Below are positions 23,684 through 33,180 of a stretch of 35,274 bases of DNA, piece by piece. Made by a program: the position numbers and the translations under genes. The notes below the pieces were generated by a model. That model had not been told where the DNA came from. It ran no database searches and saw only the letters and a program-made list of their open reading frames with translations. The stretch's first letter is position 1, and each line of letters opens with the position of its first letter. This stretch comes from Cenarchaeum symbiont of Oopsacas minuta (GTDB taxonomy: Archaea > Thermoproteota > Nitrososphaeria > Nitrososphaerales > Nitrosopumilaceae), in assembly GCA_029948415.1 (NCBI GenBank), contig JAJIZT010000001.1, positions 803,475 to 838,748 on the forward strand, given 5' to 3'.

Positions 23684-24433
23684 ATGATTTTGATAAAACT
23701 TGGTGGATCGATCATAACTGAAAAGAAAAAACCTCTCACTTCTAGAAAAAAAGCTATATTGAAGATAGGTCACGTATTATCTAAAATCAAAGAACCAATA
23801 ATAATAGTTCATGGGGGTGGTTCGTTTGGTCATTATTGGTCAATAAAATATGATATGCATACAGAGGCGGCTAGATACAACCCAAAGGGAGTAACCATCA
23901 TAAAAAATTCAATGGTTACACTGAATAAAATAGTGTTGGATGGATTACTTGGAGGTGGTTTGACATCATACTGTGCACCTCCATTTGGTATAACTCGAGC
24001 AGGGAAACTTTTGCCACAAGGGGCAAGAGAGATTGCCGAGATTGCAAAATATGGACTTGTGCCAGTCACATACGGGGACGCTATGTGGTATTCCAAGGGC
24101 AAGTCGTTTATACTCTCAGGTGATAGAATAATGACAATGCTAGCACTAGCTCTAAAACCTAGAATGTGCATATTTGCCACAAACGTTGATGGTCTGTATG
24201 AGAATCCAAATGGAGGAAAGTTGATATACAATGCAGCAGATGGCAAGGCAACGATTCTCTCCGTTGGAACAGACGTTACAGGTGGTATGTTACGCAAAGT
24301 AAAAGAGGCCAAGAAAATATCTTGTGCAGGTACAGATGTATATTTTGTAAATGGCAACAAGCCAGAGAGAATCATAGCTGCGATAAGAGGTAAAAAATTT
24401 CCATGCACAAAATTTGGTGGTAAGAAACGATGA
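23684..24433 (+). CDS. ipk: Isopentenyl phosphate kinase
   Basis: The 249-residue kinase of the amino-acid-kinase fold converts isopentenyl phosphate to IPP, the last step of the archaeal variant mevalonate pathway. KLGGSIIT at 5-12 and HGGGSFGHYW at 43-52 are diagnostic; H50 matches the catalytic histidine that binds the substrate phosphate. GDAMWYSKGKSFILSGDRIM and the later FATNVDGLYENP bind ATP. The frame opens 15 codons earlier, but KLGG proteins start directly at MILIKLGG and the TATA box at 23650 agrees. Its stop overlaps the idi start by four bases (ATGA). Confidence 0.94.
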   Translation: MILIKLGGSIITEKKKPLTSRKKAILKIGHVLSKIKEPIIIVHGGGSFGHYWSIKYDMHTEAARYNPKGVTIIKNSMVTLNKIVLDGLLGGGLTSYCAPPFGITRAGKLLPQGAREIAEIAKYGLVPVTYGDAMWYSKGKSFILSGDRIMTMLALALKPRMCIFATNVDGLYENPNGGKLIYNAADGKATILSVGTDVTGGMLRKVKEAKKISCAGTDVYFVNGNKPERIIAAIRGKKFPCTKFGGKKR

Positions 24434-25068
24434 CTGAAATGTTAGTACGAGTTGATGAGAATGATAATCAAATTGGAGTCGAAGAAAAAATAAAATGCCA
24501 TCAACCAAATGGTCTTTTACACAGAGCGTTTACGGCTCTACTCTTTGATTCAGATGGAAGACTTTGTCTGTGTAAAAGGAGCGATGTCAAGATGCTTTGG
24601 CCTAGAGATTGGGATGGAACATTTGCAAGCCATCCTCGAGAGAATGAATCATATGTAGATTCTGGAGTTCGACGTATGCTAGATGAAGTAGGAACAAAAT
24701 GCACCTTGGATTATATGAACAAATTCGAGTATCATGTACCTTACAAAAATGTGGGTTCAGAAAACGAGATATGTGCAACGCTTATCGGTGTATTGAATGA
24801 TCCCTTGGCCATAAACCCAAAACCTGAGGAGATTAGTGATGTTGTATGGGTTACTGCCGATGAACTATGTACACTTTTATTAAAAGACGTTTCATCGTAT
24901 TGCCCGTGGATGATAATCGCATTGTATTTTATGCAAGATTCAAAAAATAATATACTTGAAAAATATTCTCCACTATTGCAAAACTGGCTCGATGGGAAAA
25001 CACGTGCCATTTTTCTATCTGCCATAAAAAAACATATGGCAGGAAATAGATGGAGGATATTGCAGTGA
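24430..25068 (+). CDS. idi: Type 1 isopentenyl-diphosphate isomerase-like Nudix protein lacking the catalytic cysteine
   Basis: The 212-residue Nudix protein aligns to type 1 IPP isomerase, which interconverts IPP and DMAPP. All five metal ligands known in the E. coli enzyme (H25, H32, H69, E114, E116) appear as H24, H31, H68, E111 and E113; the tryptophan of the PWM motif is also present. The active-site cysteine (C67 in E. coli) is replaced by alanine, A66 in WDGTFASHPRENES. The start overlaps ipk by four bases and the stop overlaps the prenyl synthase start, so it belongs to the isoprenoid operon. Whether it isomerises IPP by another acid/base residue or does another Nudix reaction cannot be told from sequence. 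Confidence 0.88.
   Translation: MTEMLVRVDENDNQIGVEEKIKCHQPNGLLHRAFTALLFDSDGRLCLCKRSDVKMLWPRDWDGTFASHPRENESYVDSGVRRMLDEVGTKCTLDYMNKFEYHVPYKNVGSENEICATLIGVLNDPLAINPKPEEISDVVWVTADELCTLLLKDVSSYCPWMIIALYFMQDSKNNILEKYSPLLQNWLDGKTRAIFLSAIKKHMAGNRWRILQ
25052..25056 (+). promoter_or_regulatory. Shine-Dalgarno site deciding the prenyl synthase start
   Basis: GGAGG lies eight bases before a GTG at 25065. It is the clearest Shine-Dalgarno sequence I found and falls inside the idi coding region. It favours GTG 25065 over the ATG at 25050. Confidence 0.6.
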
Positions 25069-26039
25069 ATATTCATCAAATCCGAAAAAACGCATCACTA
25101 TTGGATCGTCGTCTATATTCTATCACTAGTGGTAAACCAAATGCGTTGTACAAAGCAGCATCGCATATGATATCAAATGGTGGTAAACGATTGAGACCGT
25201 ATATGACAGTTAAAAGCTGCATGATGCTTGGTGGTAAAATGTCAGATGCCATGCCAGCAGCTCTAGCCATAGAGATGGTGCATAATTTTACACTTGTACA
25301 CGATGACATTATGGATAATGATGAGATGCGCCATGGCATTCCAACTGTGCATAAAAAATATGGTCTACCTGTTGCAATATTGGCTGGAGACGTACTTTTT
25401 TCAAAAGCTTTTGAAATTGTCACATTACCAAAAATTCCACATATATCATTCAAGCTCTCTGAGAGACTTGCAAAAGCATGCACGAATGTATGTGAAGGCC
25501 AGATGTTAGATATTGATATGGCAAAGACTAGAAAGATTCCATCTCGATCCCAATACATCGATATGATTCGGAAAAAAACTTCTGCCCTTTTTGATGCAGC
25601 ATGTGCAATGGGTGCAATATCTGCAAAAGCTGATCAAAAAGATATTACAAAACTTGGATCATTTGGCAACAGTCTTGGAATTGCATTTCAGATAACTGAT
25701 GATATTATAGGTGCAATGGGAGATTCATCTGTAACCAAAAAACCAGTAGGAAACGATATCCGAGAAGGCAAAAAATCACTGCCTATATTAATTGCACTTG
25801 AAAAATCTAATAGCACAGAACGTAAAACTATTACAAAATGTTTTGGCAACAAACATTCTACAAAATCCGAGCTAACTGCTGCGGTTTTGGCTATGCGTAA
25901 ATCCAACGCCGAAAAAGAGTCTAGAAGTATTGCCCAAAAATATGCGCGCTCTGCTACAAGGTCGCTCTCAGAGTATTCGGGATCCTCTAAAAAAGAACTA
26001 GCTAGTCTTTTGGATTTTATTTTAAAGAGGGAACAATAG
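25065..26039 (+). CDS. idsA: Polyprenyl (geranylgeranyl-type) diphosphate synthase
   Basis: The enzyme condenses IPP with allylic diphosphates to make the C20 or similar chains of archaeal lipids. The first Asp-rich motif is DDIMDNDEMRHG and the second begins FQITDDIIGAMGD; the last Asp of a strict DDxxD is missing in the second, as in other archaeal synthases. NGGKRLRP marks the substrate-binding arginines. From the preferred GTG at 25065 the protein has 324 residues; ATG 25050 would add five. The GGAGG at 25052-25056 supports GTG. It is coupled to idi by a GTGA overlap and gltX begins immediately after its stop. Chain length is inferred only. Confidence 0.93.
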   Translation: MNIHQIRKNASLLDRRLYSITSGKPNALYKAASHMISNGGKRLRPYMTVKSCMMLGGKMSDAMPAALAIEMVHNFTLVHDDIMDNDEMRHGIPTVHKKYGLPVAILAGDVLFSKAFEIVTLPKIPHISFKLSERLAKACTNVCEGQMLDIDMAKTRKIPSRSQYIDMIRKKTSALFDAACAMGAISAKADQKDITKLGSFGNSLGIAFQITDDIIGAMGDSSVTKKPVGNDIREGKKSLPILIALEKSNSTERKTITKCFGNKHSTKSELTAAVLAMRKSNAEKESRSIAQKYARSATRSLSEYSGSSKKELASLLDFILKREQ

Positions 26040-27749
26040 GTGGACGAGGATCTCAGAAAAGAGATTAGAGGATTTGCTCTGCAAAACGCAAGTGCTCACG
26101 GTGGAAGTACCGATGCCAAGATTATAATCGGCAGAATTCTAGGCACAAGGCCAGAACTACGTTCATTGGCAAATCAGATCTCTCCTCAAATACAATCCAT
26201 AGTGGCAGAGATAAACGCAATGTCTGCAGCTGACCAAATCCTAGAGTTAAAGTCATCACATCCAGATCTTGTGGAGCAGAAAAAACCAAAACCTGCAAGA
26301 GCTAGTCTGCCCGAATTGAAAGATGCCAAAGAAGGTAATGTGGTAACGAGATTCCCTCCAGAACCTAGCGGTTATCCACACATTGGACATGCAAAAGCTG
26401 CCATAATAAATGAACAATATGTAAAGATGTATGGCGGAAGAAAAATACTTCGTCTAGATGATACAAATCCAGAGAGTGAAAGACTCGAATTTTATGCCGC
26501 AATAAAAGTTGGCCTTGAATGGCTTGGCATAGAATATGATGTCATAAAAAATACATCCGATGATATCGAGATGCTTTTGGAAAAAGGTACCACACTAGCA
26601 AATACAGGAGACATTTACGTGTGCACCTGCAAGCGTGATGATGTTAGAAACAACCGTGCGGCAAAAAAAGAATGCAAATGCAGAAAACTTGATCTATCAG
26701 ATTCCATGGAGAGGTGGGATAAAATGTTTGAAAAATACAAACCAGGACAGGCAATAGCAAGATTTCGAGGAGACATGTCTTCTGATAATACAGTAATGCG
26801 CGATCCAGTAATGTTTCGTATAGTGGAAGGCAAGCACCCCTTACTTGGAACAAAATATCCGGTATGGCCAAGCTATGATTTTGCAATATCTATAGAGGAT
26901 AGTGTTGATGGTGTAACACATGCGTTTCGCTCCAAAGAGTTTGAATTGCGTTCACAACTATATTATGACATACTAGATAGACTATCTATGAGAAAGCCAC
27001 ATGTTTTGGTTTTTTCTAGACTGACCCTAGCGGGTATGCCAGTTTCAAAACGTCTAATCCGACCGCTCATAGATGAGGGTAAAGTTTCTGGATATGATGA
27101 TCCACGTTTGCCAACCATAGAAGCGCTAAAACGTAGAGGCATCGTCTCAAGTGCGGTAAGAAAGTTTGTCATGTCTCTTGGTATGACAAAGTCTGATACG
27201 ATTGCTCCCTTTGATTCACTTGTGGCATTTAACCGCCAAATTATAGATGCATCATGCGTGAGACTCTTTATGATCAAAGAGCCAATATCGTGTACAATTT
27301 CTGGCCTTCCATCATCACAAATCAAAATTGCAAATCATCCAACACAGGATATGGGAGAGCGTACAGTACACGTTGACGGAAATATCTATCTAGAGGAAAA
27401 AGATGCTTGTAATCTACAAACAGGATCCATGTTACGTCTTTTGGGACTTGGTAATGTCAGAATAGACAGTATCGAGAAACCAATAAAAGCAACATACGTA
27501 AATGATGAACACGATGCAAAAATTCCAAAAGTACAATGGGTTGAACAGAGTAGCGCATGCGAGGTAAAATTGTTCATACCTGGAATCTTATTCAAAGATG
27601 AAAAATTCAACGATAAGAGTATGACTGAAGAAAAAATATTTGTAGAACCATATTATACAAATCTAAAAGACGGACAAATGGTACAAATGGTAAGATTTGG
27701 ATATTGTAAAAAAGAATCTCAAAAGACTGCGATATACACACATGGGTGA
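26040..27749 (+). CDS. gltX: Glutamyl-tRNA synthetase, archaeal type
   Basis: This 569-residue class I synthetase charges tRNA-Glu and, in archaea, normally also tRNA-Gln as a non-discriminating enzyme. The HIGH motif is HIGH at 114-117 within RFPPEPSGYPHIGHAKAAI. The KMSKS-type motif is degenerate, LAGMPVSKRL, usual for this group. An N-terminal helical extension of about 95 residues and a C-terminal beta-barrel half match archaeal GluRS and GlnRS. A cysteine cluster (CTCKRDD, KKECKC) lies in the insertion domain. The start is GTG directly after the prenyl synthase stop. Confidence 0.95.
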   Translation: MDEDLRKEIRGFALQNASAHGGSTDAKIIIGRILGTRPELRSLANQISPQIQSIVAEINAMSAADQILELKSSHPDLVEQKKPKPARASLPELKDAKEGNVVTRFPPEPSGYPHIGHAKAAIINEQYVKMYGGRKILRLDDTNPESERLEFYAAIKVGLEWLGIEYDVIKNTSDDIEMLLEKGTTLANTGDIYVCTCKRDDVRNNRAAKKECKCRKLDLSDSMERWDKMFEKYKPGQAIARFRGDMSSDNTVMRDPVMFRIVEGKHPLLGTKYPVWPSYDFAISIEDSVDGVTHAFRSKEFELRSQLYYDILDRLSMRKPHVLVFSRLTLAGMPVSKRLIRPLIDEGKVSGYDDPRLPTIEALKRRGIVSSAVRKFVMSLGMTKSDTIAPFDSLVAFNRQIIDASCVRLFMIKEPISCTISGLPSSQIKIANHPTQDMGERTVHVDGNIYLEEKDACNLQTGSMLRLLGLGNVRIDSIEKPIKATYVNDEHDAKIPKVQWVEQSSACEVKLFIPGILFKDEKFNDKSMTEEKIFVEPYYTNLKDGQMVQMVRFGYCKKESQKTAIYTHG

Positions 27750-27754
27750 ATGAA

Positions 27755-28621
27755 ATGAAGATTGCTAGAGTTTACGATAAAAATACAGAAACATACTGTC
27801 TTGTTCGTGATGACCGTGTTTCCACAAAAGATGAGATGATATCAAATACAGGCATCCCACTTCCACTTGGAATAAAAGAATTTCTTTTTGAAGGTTGGTT
27901 TGAGGAGATTGTAAACAAAAATGTCGATCTACCATATGCTACAAAACTCTCAGATGTAAATCTGCTTGCCCCAATTCCAAATCCTCCAAAGATAATATGT
28001 CTAGCATTCAACTATATGGATCATGCCAAAGAACAAGGTAAGGTTATACCAAAAGATCCAGTTCCAGTAATAAAACCACGTACTGCCTTGTGTGGAAGTG
28101 GCAATCATATAGAACTTGTAAACCCAATAAAAGATCTAGATTATGAAGTAGAACTTGCCCTTGTAATTGGAGAAACGTGTAAAAATGCCAATTTGATAGA
28201 GGCGAAAAATGCCATATTTGGATATATGATATTCAACGACGTCTCAGCCCGTGATATACAGTTACAAGATACACAATTTACTCGTGCAAAAGGTTTTGAC
28301 ACGTTTGCTCCATGCGGTCCATGGATCACCACAGCAGATGAGATCGAAAACCCCGACAACTTGTCATTAAAAACTAGAGTAAATGGTGAACTTCGACAGA
28401 ATTCTTCTACAAGTATGATGGGAGTAAAACCATACAAAGTTGTATCAAAGCTAAGCAGTGCGATGACCTTGGAGAAGGGCGATATAATATCTACTGGAAC
28501 TCCAGCTGGCGTCGCATCAGGTAGTAAGAAATTTGGATATCTGCGTGGTGGAGATGTGATACATATGGAGATTGAAAAGCTTGGTCATATTAGCAATACA
28601 GTAAAAGATCTCCGTTCTTAG
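27755..28621 (+). CDS. Fumarylacetoacetate hydrolase (FAH) family protein
   Basis: The 288-residue product has the FAH fold of metal-dependent hydrolases, isomerases and decarboxylases. KIICLAFNYMDHAKEQ, KPRTALCGSGNHIELV, DYEVELALVIGE (acidic metal ligands) and GYMIFNDVSARDIQ appear in order, then GDIISTGTPAGV near the end. The family acts on C-C bonds of diketo acids or related compounds; the substrate is not predictable. GTG 27746 is possible, but MKIARVYD from ATG 27755, with GGTGA close upstream, is the usual N-terminus. It is coupled to gltX and its stop overlaps the convergent ROK gene by four bases. Confidence 0.9.
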   Translation: MKIARVYDKNTETYCLVRDDRVSTKDEMISNTGIPLPLGIKEFLFEGWFEEIVNKNVDLPYATKLSDVNLLAPIPNPPKIICLAFNYMDHAKEQGKVIPKDPVPVIKPRTALCGSGNHIELVNPIKDLDYEVELALVIGETCKNANLIEAKNAIFGYMIFNDVSARDIQLQDTQFTRAKGFDTFAPCGPWITTADEIENPDNLSLKTRVNGELRQNSSTSMMGVKPYKVVSKLSSAMTLEKGDIISTGTPAGVASGSKKFGYLRGGDVIHMEIEKLGHISNTVKDLRS

Positions 28622-29502
28622 ACACTGTCATCTTTTAACGCAAGCATACATGCACCATACACGCCAGCTGAATCTCCAAGTTTATTTTTCAATATGGGTA
28701 TTTTCACACCATCTAATCCAAGTTTGTGTACCTCTAATACACCTTCTGTATAAAGAAAATCAACGTTAGAGACTCCTCCACCTAACACTATGACATTTGG
28801 ATCTAGTATTGCTGCAATGTTTCCAAGCCCTATTCCAAAGTTATGTAAAAATTCACTCTTCCACAATTTATTCACTTTGTCACCTCTAACTATATCCTTT
28901 AGAGGTTTTTTTATATTCCCAGTTAGATTGGACCATCTCTCTTCTAATGCATTACCAGAGATATATGCTTCAACACATCCATTTTTGCCACAATGACATA
29001 CTCGCCCATCTTGGTGTATTATATGATGCCCCCACTCACCTGCAGTATGTGTAGATCCTCTGTAAATATTCCCATTCATCACTATACCTCCACCTACACC
29101 GGTTCCAATTGTCGCACCAAATACCGTGTTATACCCAACACCAGCTCCTGCAATAGACTCTGCCAATGCAAAACAATTTGCATCATTTTCTGTTATAATT
29201 TTTATATTTAATCGGATTTTAAGATCTGATACAAAATTTTTTCCAACAAGACACTGCACGTTGCTATTTTTTATTATTCCTGTCTGAATGTTTCCAGGGA
29301 TACATATCCCAACTGGACATTTTCTAGATGAATTTTTCATCAATGTTTCTATCATGTATGTGATAGTTTCTAGTATTTTTTCATAGTCATTTTGAGGTGT
29401 TTGTAAGCGTATTTTTTCAACGGGTGTGATAACAGAGTCAGATATTAAAACGCCTTCAATTTTTGTTCCTCCAAAATCTATGCCGACGCATTCGTGCGGC
29501 AT
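28618..29502 (-). CDS. ROK family sugar kinase
   Basis: The 294-residue protein carries ROK and actin-type ATPase motifs: GIDFGGTKIEGVL at the N-terminus, GTGVGGGIVMNG in the middle, HTAGEWGHH, and the ROK zinc motif CHCGKNGCVEAYISG. VLGGGVSN forms the adenosine site. ROK kinases phosphorylate glucose, fructose, N-acetyl sugars or polyphosphate-linked substrates; glucokinase-like is the likeliest here. It has no DNA-binding domain, so it is not a repressor. It is convergent with the FAH gene and follows the thermosome gene by nine bases, so it may share its transcript. Confidence 0.9.
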   Translation of the reverse strand: MPHECVGIDFGGTKIEGVLISDSVITPVEKIRLQTPQNDYEKILETITYMIETLMKNSSRKCPVGICIPGNIQTGIIKNSNVQCLVGKNFVSDLKIRLNIKIITENDANCFALAESIAGAGVGYNTVFGATIGTGVGGGIVMNGNIYRGSTHTAGEWGHHIIHQDGRVCHCGKNGCVEAYISGNALEERWSNLTGNIKKPLKDIVRGDKVNKLWKSEFLHNFGIGLGNIAAILDPNVIVLGGGVSNVDFLYTEGVLEVHKLGLDGVKIPILKNKLGDSAGVYGACMLALKDDSV

Positions 29503-29511
29503 TGTATTGTC

Positions 29512-31134
29512 CTAGCCCATTGGTGGCATGCCGCCAGCTTCGGAACCGCCAGATACTGCTATGACATCATCTATACGAAGTACCATAGTTGCAGCCTCGG
29601 TAGCTGATTTGATAATCTGTGACTTTACTGCAGTTGGTTCTATTATGTCTAAATGTAACATGTCTGTAATCTTTGAATTTCTTGCATCAATACCTGTCCA
29701 TTTTTGACCTTGACTTTGTTTTGCACGCAAAGTGGCAATTGTATCGATTGGATCCATTCCAGCGTTTTCGGATATTGTTAATGGTATGGATTCTAGCGAT
29801 TCTGCATATTTTTTGATTGCAAGCTGCTCTCTACCTGAAAACTCGTCTGCCCATTCTTTTAGATGCATTGCGATAAATGCTTCTGGAGCTCCGCCACCAG
29901 CAACAATGGATGGGTTTTCGATAACGTCTTTTACGACCATCAATGAATCATGAATTGAACGATCCACCTCATCAACGACACGTTGTGTCGCACCACGTAT
30001 CAAAAGTGTGACAGAACGAGGGTTACTGCATCCTTCTATGAATACCCACTTGTCTGATTCAACTTTTTTCTGCACTACTTTGTTTGCATTTCCAAGATCA
30101 GCCAATGTTATATCATCAATGTTGGAGATTACACGACCTCCAGTGGCTTTTGCAAGTTTTGTCATGTCGCTCTCCTTTACGCGTCGAACTGCTAGTATTC
30201 CATGTTTTGTAAGATAATGTTGAGCCATATCATCTATGCCTTTTTGACACAAGAGTACGTTTACTCCAACGTTGTGCAATTTATCAACCATTGTCTTTAA
30301 CATGCGGTTTTCTTCATCTAGGAACATTTGCATCTGTGCTGGATCACTTATTCTAATCTCTGAACTAATCTCAGTTTTTTCAATCTCCAAGGCCGAGTTG
30401 AATAATGCAATTTTTGCATTTTGTATACGTGATGGCATTCCGCTATGTACTATCTCTTTATCCAAGACAATTCCCTTTATGAGGGCAGTATCTTGTATAG
30501 ATCCACCTGCTTTTTTCTCAATCTTGATATTTTCAAGATCAATGGAAATTTTTTCATCATTTTTTGTCATAATGCTTAGTATGGCTTTAACCACTATCTT
30601 TGAGAGAGGATCACTATCCTCTGAGACTAGTTTTGATTGCATACTTGTTTTTGCAATCTTTATCAAAATTTCTTCATCGTCTGGTTTTACTGTTTTAGCC
30701 ATGGCTTCTAACAACTCTAGTGTTTTTTCAGATGCCATCTGATATCCATCTACGATGATCGAAGAGTGGACATTTCTTTTGAGTAGTTCTTCAGCTTTGG
30801 CCAACAACGCGCCTCCAAATACCACCGAAGATGTTGTACCATCTCCGACTTCGTTATCTACAGTCTTTGAAATCTCTACCATCATCTTTGCAGCTGGATG
30901 TTGTACGTCTATCTCTTTTAGTATAGTTGCACCGTCATTTGTTATAGTAACATCTCCTAGAGAATCAACTAGCATCTTGTCTAGTCCACGTGGCCCAAGA
31001 CTAGAACGAACTAGCTCGGATACGAGTTTTGCAGCTGCAATGTTGTTTTGTTGTGCCTCTTTGCCTTTTTGTTGTAGAGCACTTTCTTTTAGGACTATGA
31101 CAGGACCTTGTGGAGTCTGCTGTATTGATGCCAT
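29512..31134 (-). CDS. Thermosome subunit (group II chaperonin)
   Basis: The protein of about 540 residues folds other proteins in an ATP-driven double ring. GDGTTSSVVFGGALL is the phosphate loop, LLIRGAT lies in the apical-intermediate domain, and NDGATILKEIDVQHPAAKM near residue 60 is characteristic. The C-terminus GGMPPMG is a shortened GGM tail. The frame is open five codons further (31149), but MASIQQTPQGPVIVLKE is the usual start, and a TATA-like TTAAATAA lies about 20 bases before it. A short dyad at 31184-31196 lies upstream and might be a regulator site. Confidence 0.95.
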   Translation of the reverse strand: MASIQQTPQGPVIVLKESALQQKGKEAQQNNIAAAKLVSELVRSSLGPRGLDKMLVDSLGDVTITNDGATILKEIDVQHPAAKMMVEISKTVDNEVGDGTTSSVVFGGALLAKAEELLKRNVHSSIIVDGYQMASEKTLELLEAMAKTVKPDDEEILIKIAKTSMQSKLVSEDSDPLSKIVVKAILSIMTKNDEKISIDLENIKIEKKAGGSIQDTALIKGIVLDKEIVHSGMPSRIQNAKIALFNSALEIEKTEISSEIRISDPAQMQMFLDEENRMLKTMVDKLHNVGVNVLLCQKGIDDMAQHYLTKHGILAVRRVKESDMTKLAKATGGRVISNIDDITLADLGNANKVVQKKVESDKWVFIEGCSNPRSVTLLIRGATQRVVDEVDRSIHDSLMVVKDVIENPSIVAGGGAPEAFIAMHLKEWADEFSGREQLAIKKYAESLESIPLTISENAGMDPIDTIATLRAKQSQGQKWTGIDARNSKITDMLHLDIIEPTAVKSQIIKSATEAATMVLRIDDVIAVSGGSEAGGMPPMG

Positions 31135-31183
31135 AAAATTAAGCATCAAATACCCTTATTTAATCATATATGAATTGGCTCAT

Positions 31184-31196
31184 ATGTTGTCAACAT
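31184..31196. promoter_or_regulatory. Short dyad upstream of the thermosome promoter
   Basis: ATGTTGTCAACAT is a perfect 6-bp dyad around one base. It lies roughly 25 bases upstream of the probable thermosome TATA box, a place where an archaeal regulator or BRE-linked factor could bind. A chance palindrome is also quite possible. Confidence 0.25.
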
Positions 31197-31352
31197 GCTC
31201 ACAATCACTAGATCTGACAACGATCGGTAACTAGTCATAAAATATCGACATAATAATTTACATGAATACAATTACTCTTAGTGGGATCTGCAGTTTACGT
31301 ATATGCCATAAACTTGATTCATTGATGATGTGTATCATGCTAACAAAATATT

Positions 31353-33137
31353 TCATATATCTGGTTGTTTAGTGGATTGCAATGGTTTTACGTATGTATG
31401 TTTTTTTATGTCTACAATACCACCGGCAGTTATGCGTATGGATGGTATTGCAAGAAACGGCAAGAACAGCGGTACAAGATGCGGTTTTGAAAACCGACAA
31501 CCTGCATCTAGTAGAGTATTACCTATTGATGCAAAGTTTTCTGCTACCACATCAAATGAGTCTGAAGAAATTATTCCTCCAACCTGTAACTGCATTTTAG
31601 CTAACGTTTTCCCATCATAAACTATTGATATGCCACCTCCTGATGAACACGCTTCATTTGCAGCAAGAGCCATATCTTTATCGTTTGTTCCTAGTACGAT
31701 GAGATTGTTTTCATGAAAGCTCCATGTTGATGCAAATGCACCAATCTCTGCTCCAAAATTTTCAAGAAACCCCACTGTGTGTTTTTTAGATAGTCCCGTT
31801 CTATCAAAAGCAGCCACTTTCCAAATATCATCATCTATCGATGCATGGACGTTGCCGTTTTGTACATCGAGTTGAACTGTTTTACCTCGTGTTACAATCT
31901 CTGTCTCCATGTGTATTGCATTTGCAGACACAGTATTGAGGCGTGATTTTATAGTAAAATCTTTTGCACAAAGTTTTGTAATATTTATCGATCTACGTAA
32001 CCATGTAGGAACTATGGATTTTTTTATATGTGGTACGATGTTGCCTTTTGATACTACCATTGTTCCACCAACAAACACTTTGTCGATATTGTTAGGTCTC
32101 TCTAAACTCTCCAAAACTAACATATCTGCAAGCCGTCCGGGTGCTATTCCTCCAAGGTCTTTGGACATTCCATAATAGTCAAAACAGTTTCTAGACGCAA
32201 TGGTAATAGCTTGTATGGGATCCATTCCAATCTCTATTGATCTTTGTACGCAATAATCAATATGGCCAAATTTTTGTATATCGGTTGGATCTAATCCATC
32301 CGTACAAAACATCATGCGATCTGTATATGTATTCTCCAAGAGTGCGCCTCTCACAATATCCTCCAAGTCTCGCCGTATCGAACCTTCACGTATCATCACC
32401 CACATACCAAGCCTCAAACGCTCAACTGTCTGTTCAAAATTCGTTGGCTCATGGCATGAGATTATTCCAGATGCAACATATGCGGCAAGTTTTTTATCAG
32501 AAGCTCCTGCTGTATGACCATTTATGATATGGTTATCTTTGAGCATACGAGAGAGTTTATGCATAGTGGGGCGATCTTGATTTGTAACCTTTGTCCACGA
32601 AAATACCTCGCCAAGTCCTACCGTTTCAGGATTCTGTAGTGCCAACCTCTCTTGTGATTCTGTCAATGATCTTACAGTACTGAATTTTGGATCAACTGGC
32701 AGTCCACCTGGAACAGTATGAAATATTCTCAATGGCATACATTTTGTCATCTTTTGAAATGCAGAAAATCCCTCATGTCCAGCTATGCTAACAATATCTA
32801 TGGAATCGGCAAATAATGTTGTTGTTCCATGTAACAGCGATTTTTTTACCAGCTCCGAAGGCAATACAAACTGATCTATGTGAGTATGCGGATCTGCAAA
32901 TCCTGGAATTAAGTATTTACCTCTCAAATCAATTGTTATTGTTCTAGTTCCAACTGTATGTGATGCATCCGATCCGACATATGCTATACGATCTTTTATC
33001 ACGGCTACTTGCGTATTTGGAACAACCTCTCCAGTGTACACTGAAACTAGCGAACATCCTACAAGTACAAGATCTGCTTTACGACGACCCATTGCCACAT
33101 CGTTGAGTATATTTATAGACTTTGAGAGTTCAACCAT
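31353..33137 (-). CDS. ade: Adenine deaminase
   Basis: The 594-residue amidohydrolase converts adenine to hypoxanthine in purine salvage. The metal site begins with PGFADPHTHID (H84, H86); GLGEVFSW, NGHTAGAS, SCHEPTNF and FCTDGLDP follow in the order known for the family. The C-terminal beta domain and length are normal for Ade. ATG 33135-33137 is supported by an AT-rich TATA-like stretch near 33161-33170; a second methionine at residue 16 is an alternative. About 200 bases without a gene separate its end from the thermosome promoter. Confidence 0.95.
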   Translation of the reverse strand: MVELSKSINILNDVAMGRRKADLVLVGCSLVSVYTGEVVPNTQVAVIKDRIAYVGSDASHTVGTRTITIDLRGKYLIPGFADPHTHIDQFVLPSELVKKSLLHGTTTLFADSIDIVSIAGHEGFSAFQKMTKCMPLRIFHTVPGGLPVDPKFSTVRSLTESQERLALQNPETVGLGEVFSWTKVTNQDRPTMHKLSRMLKDNHIINGHTAGASDKKLAAYVASGIISCHEPTNFEQTVERLRLGMWVMIREGSIRRDLEDIVRGALLENTYTDRMMFCTDGLDPTDIQKFGHIDYCVQRSIEIGMDPIQAITIASRNCFDYYGMSKDLGGIAPGRLADMLVLESLERPNNIDKVFVGGTMVVSKGNIVPHIKKSIVPTWLRRSINITKLCAKDFTIKSRLNTVSANAIHMETEIVTRGKTVQLDVQNGNVHASIDDDIWKVAAFDRTGLSKKHTVGFLENFGAEIGAFASTWSFHENNLIVLGTNDKDMALAANEACSSGGGISIVYDGKTLAKMQLQVGGIISSDSFDVVAENFASIGNTLLDAGCRFSKPHLVPLFLPFLAIPSIRITAGGIVDIKKHTYVKPLQSTKQPDI

Positions 33138-33180
33138 ATGGATATATGTAAACGCATATCCTAAATTAATTGTATCTTAA

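Noticed and set aside
28618-29502. ROK transcriptional repressor
   Set aside because: The protein starts at the ATP-binding fold and has no helix-turn-helix domain.
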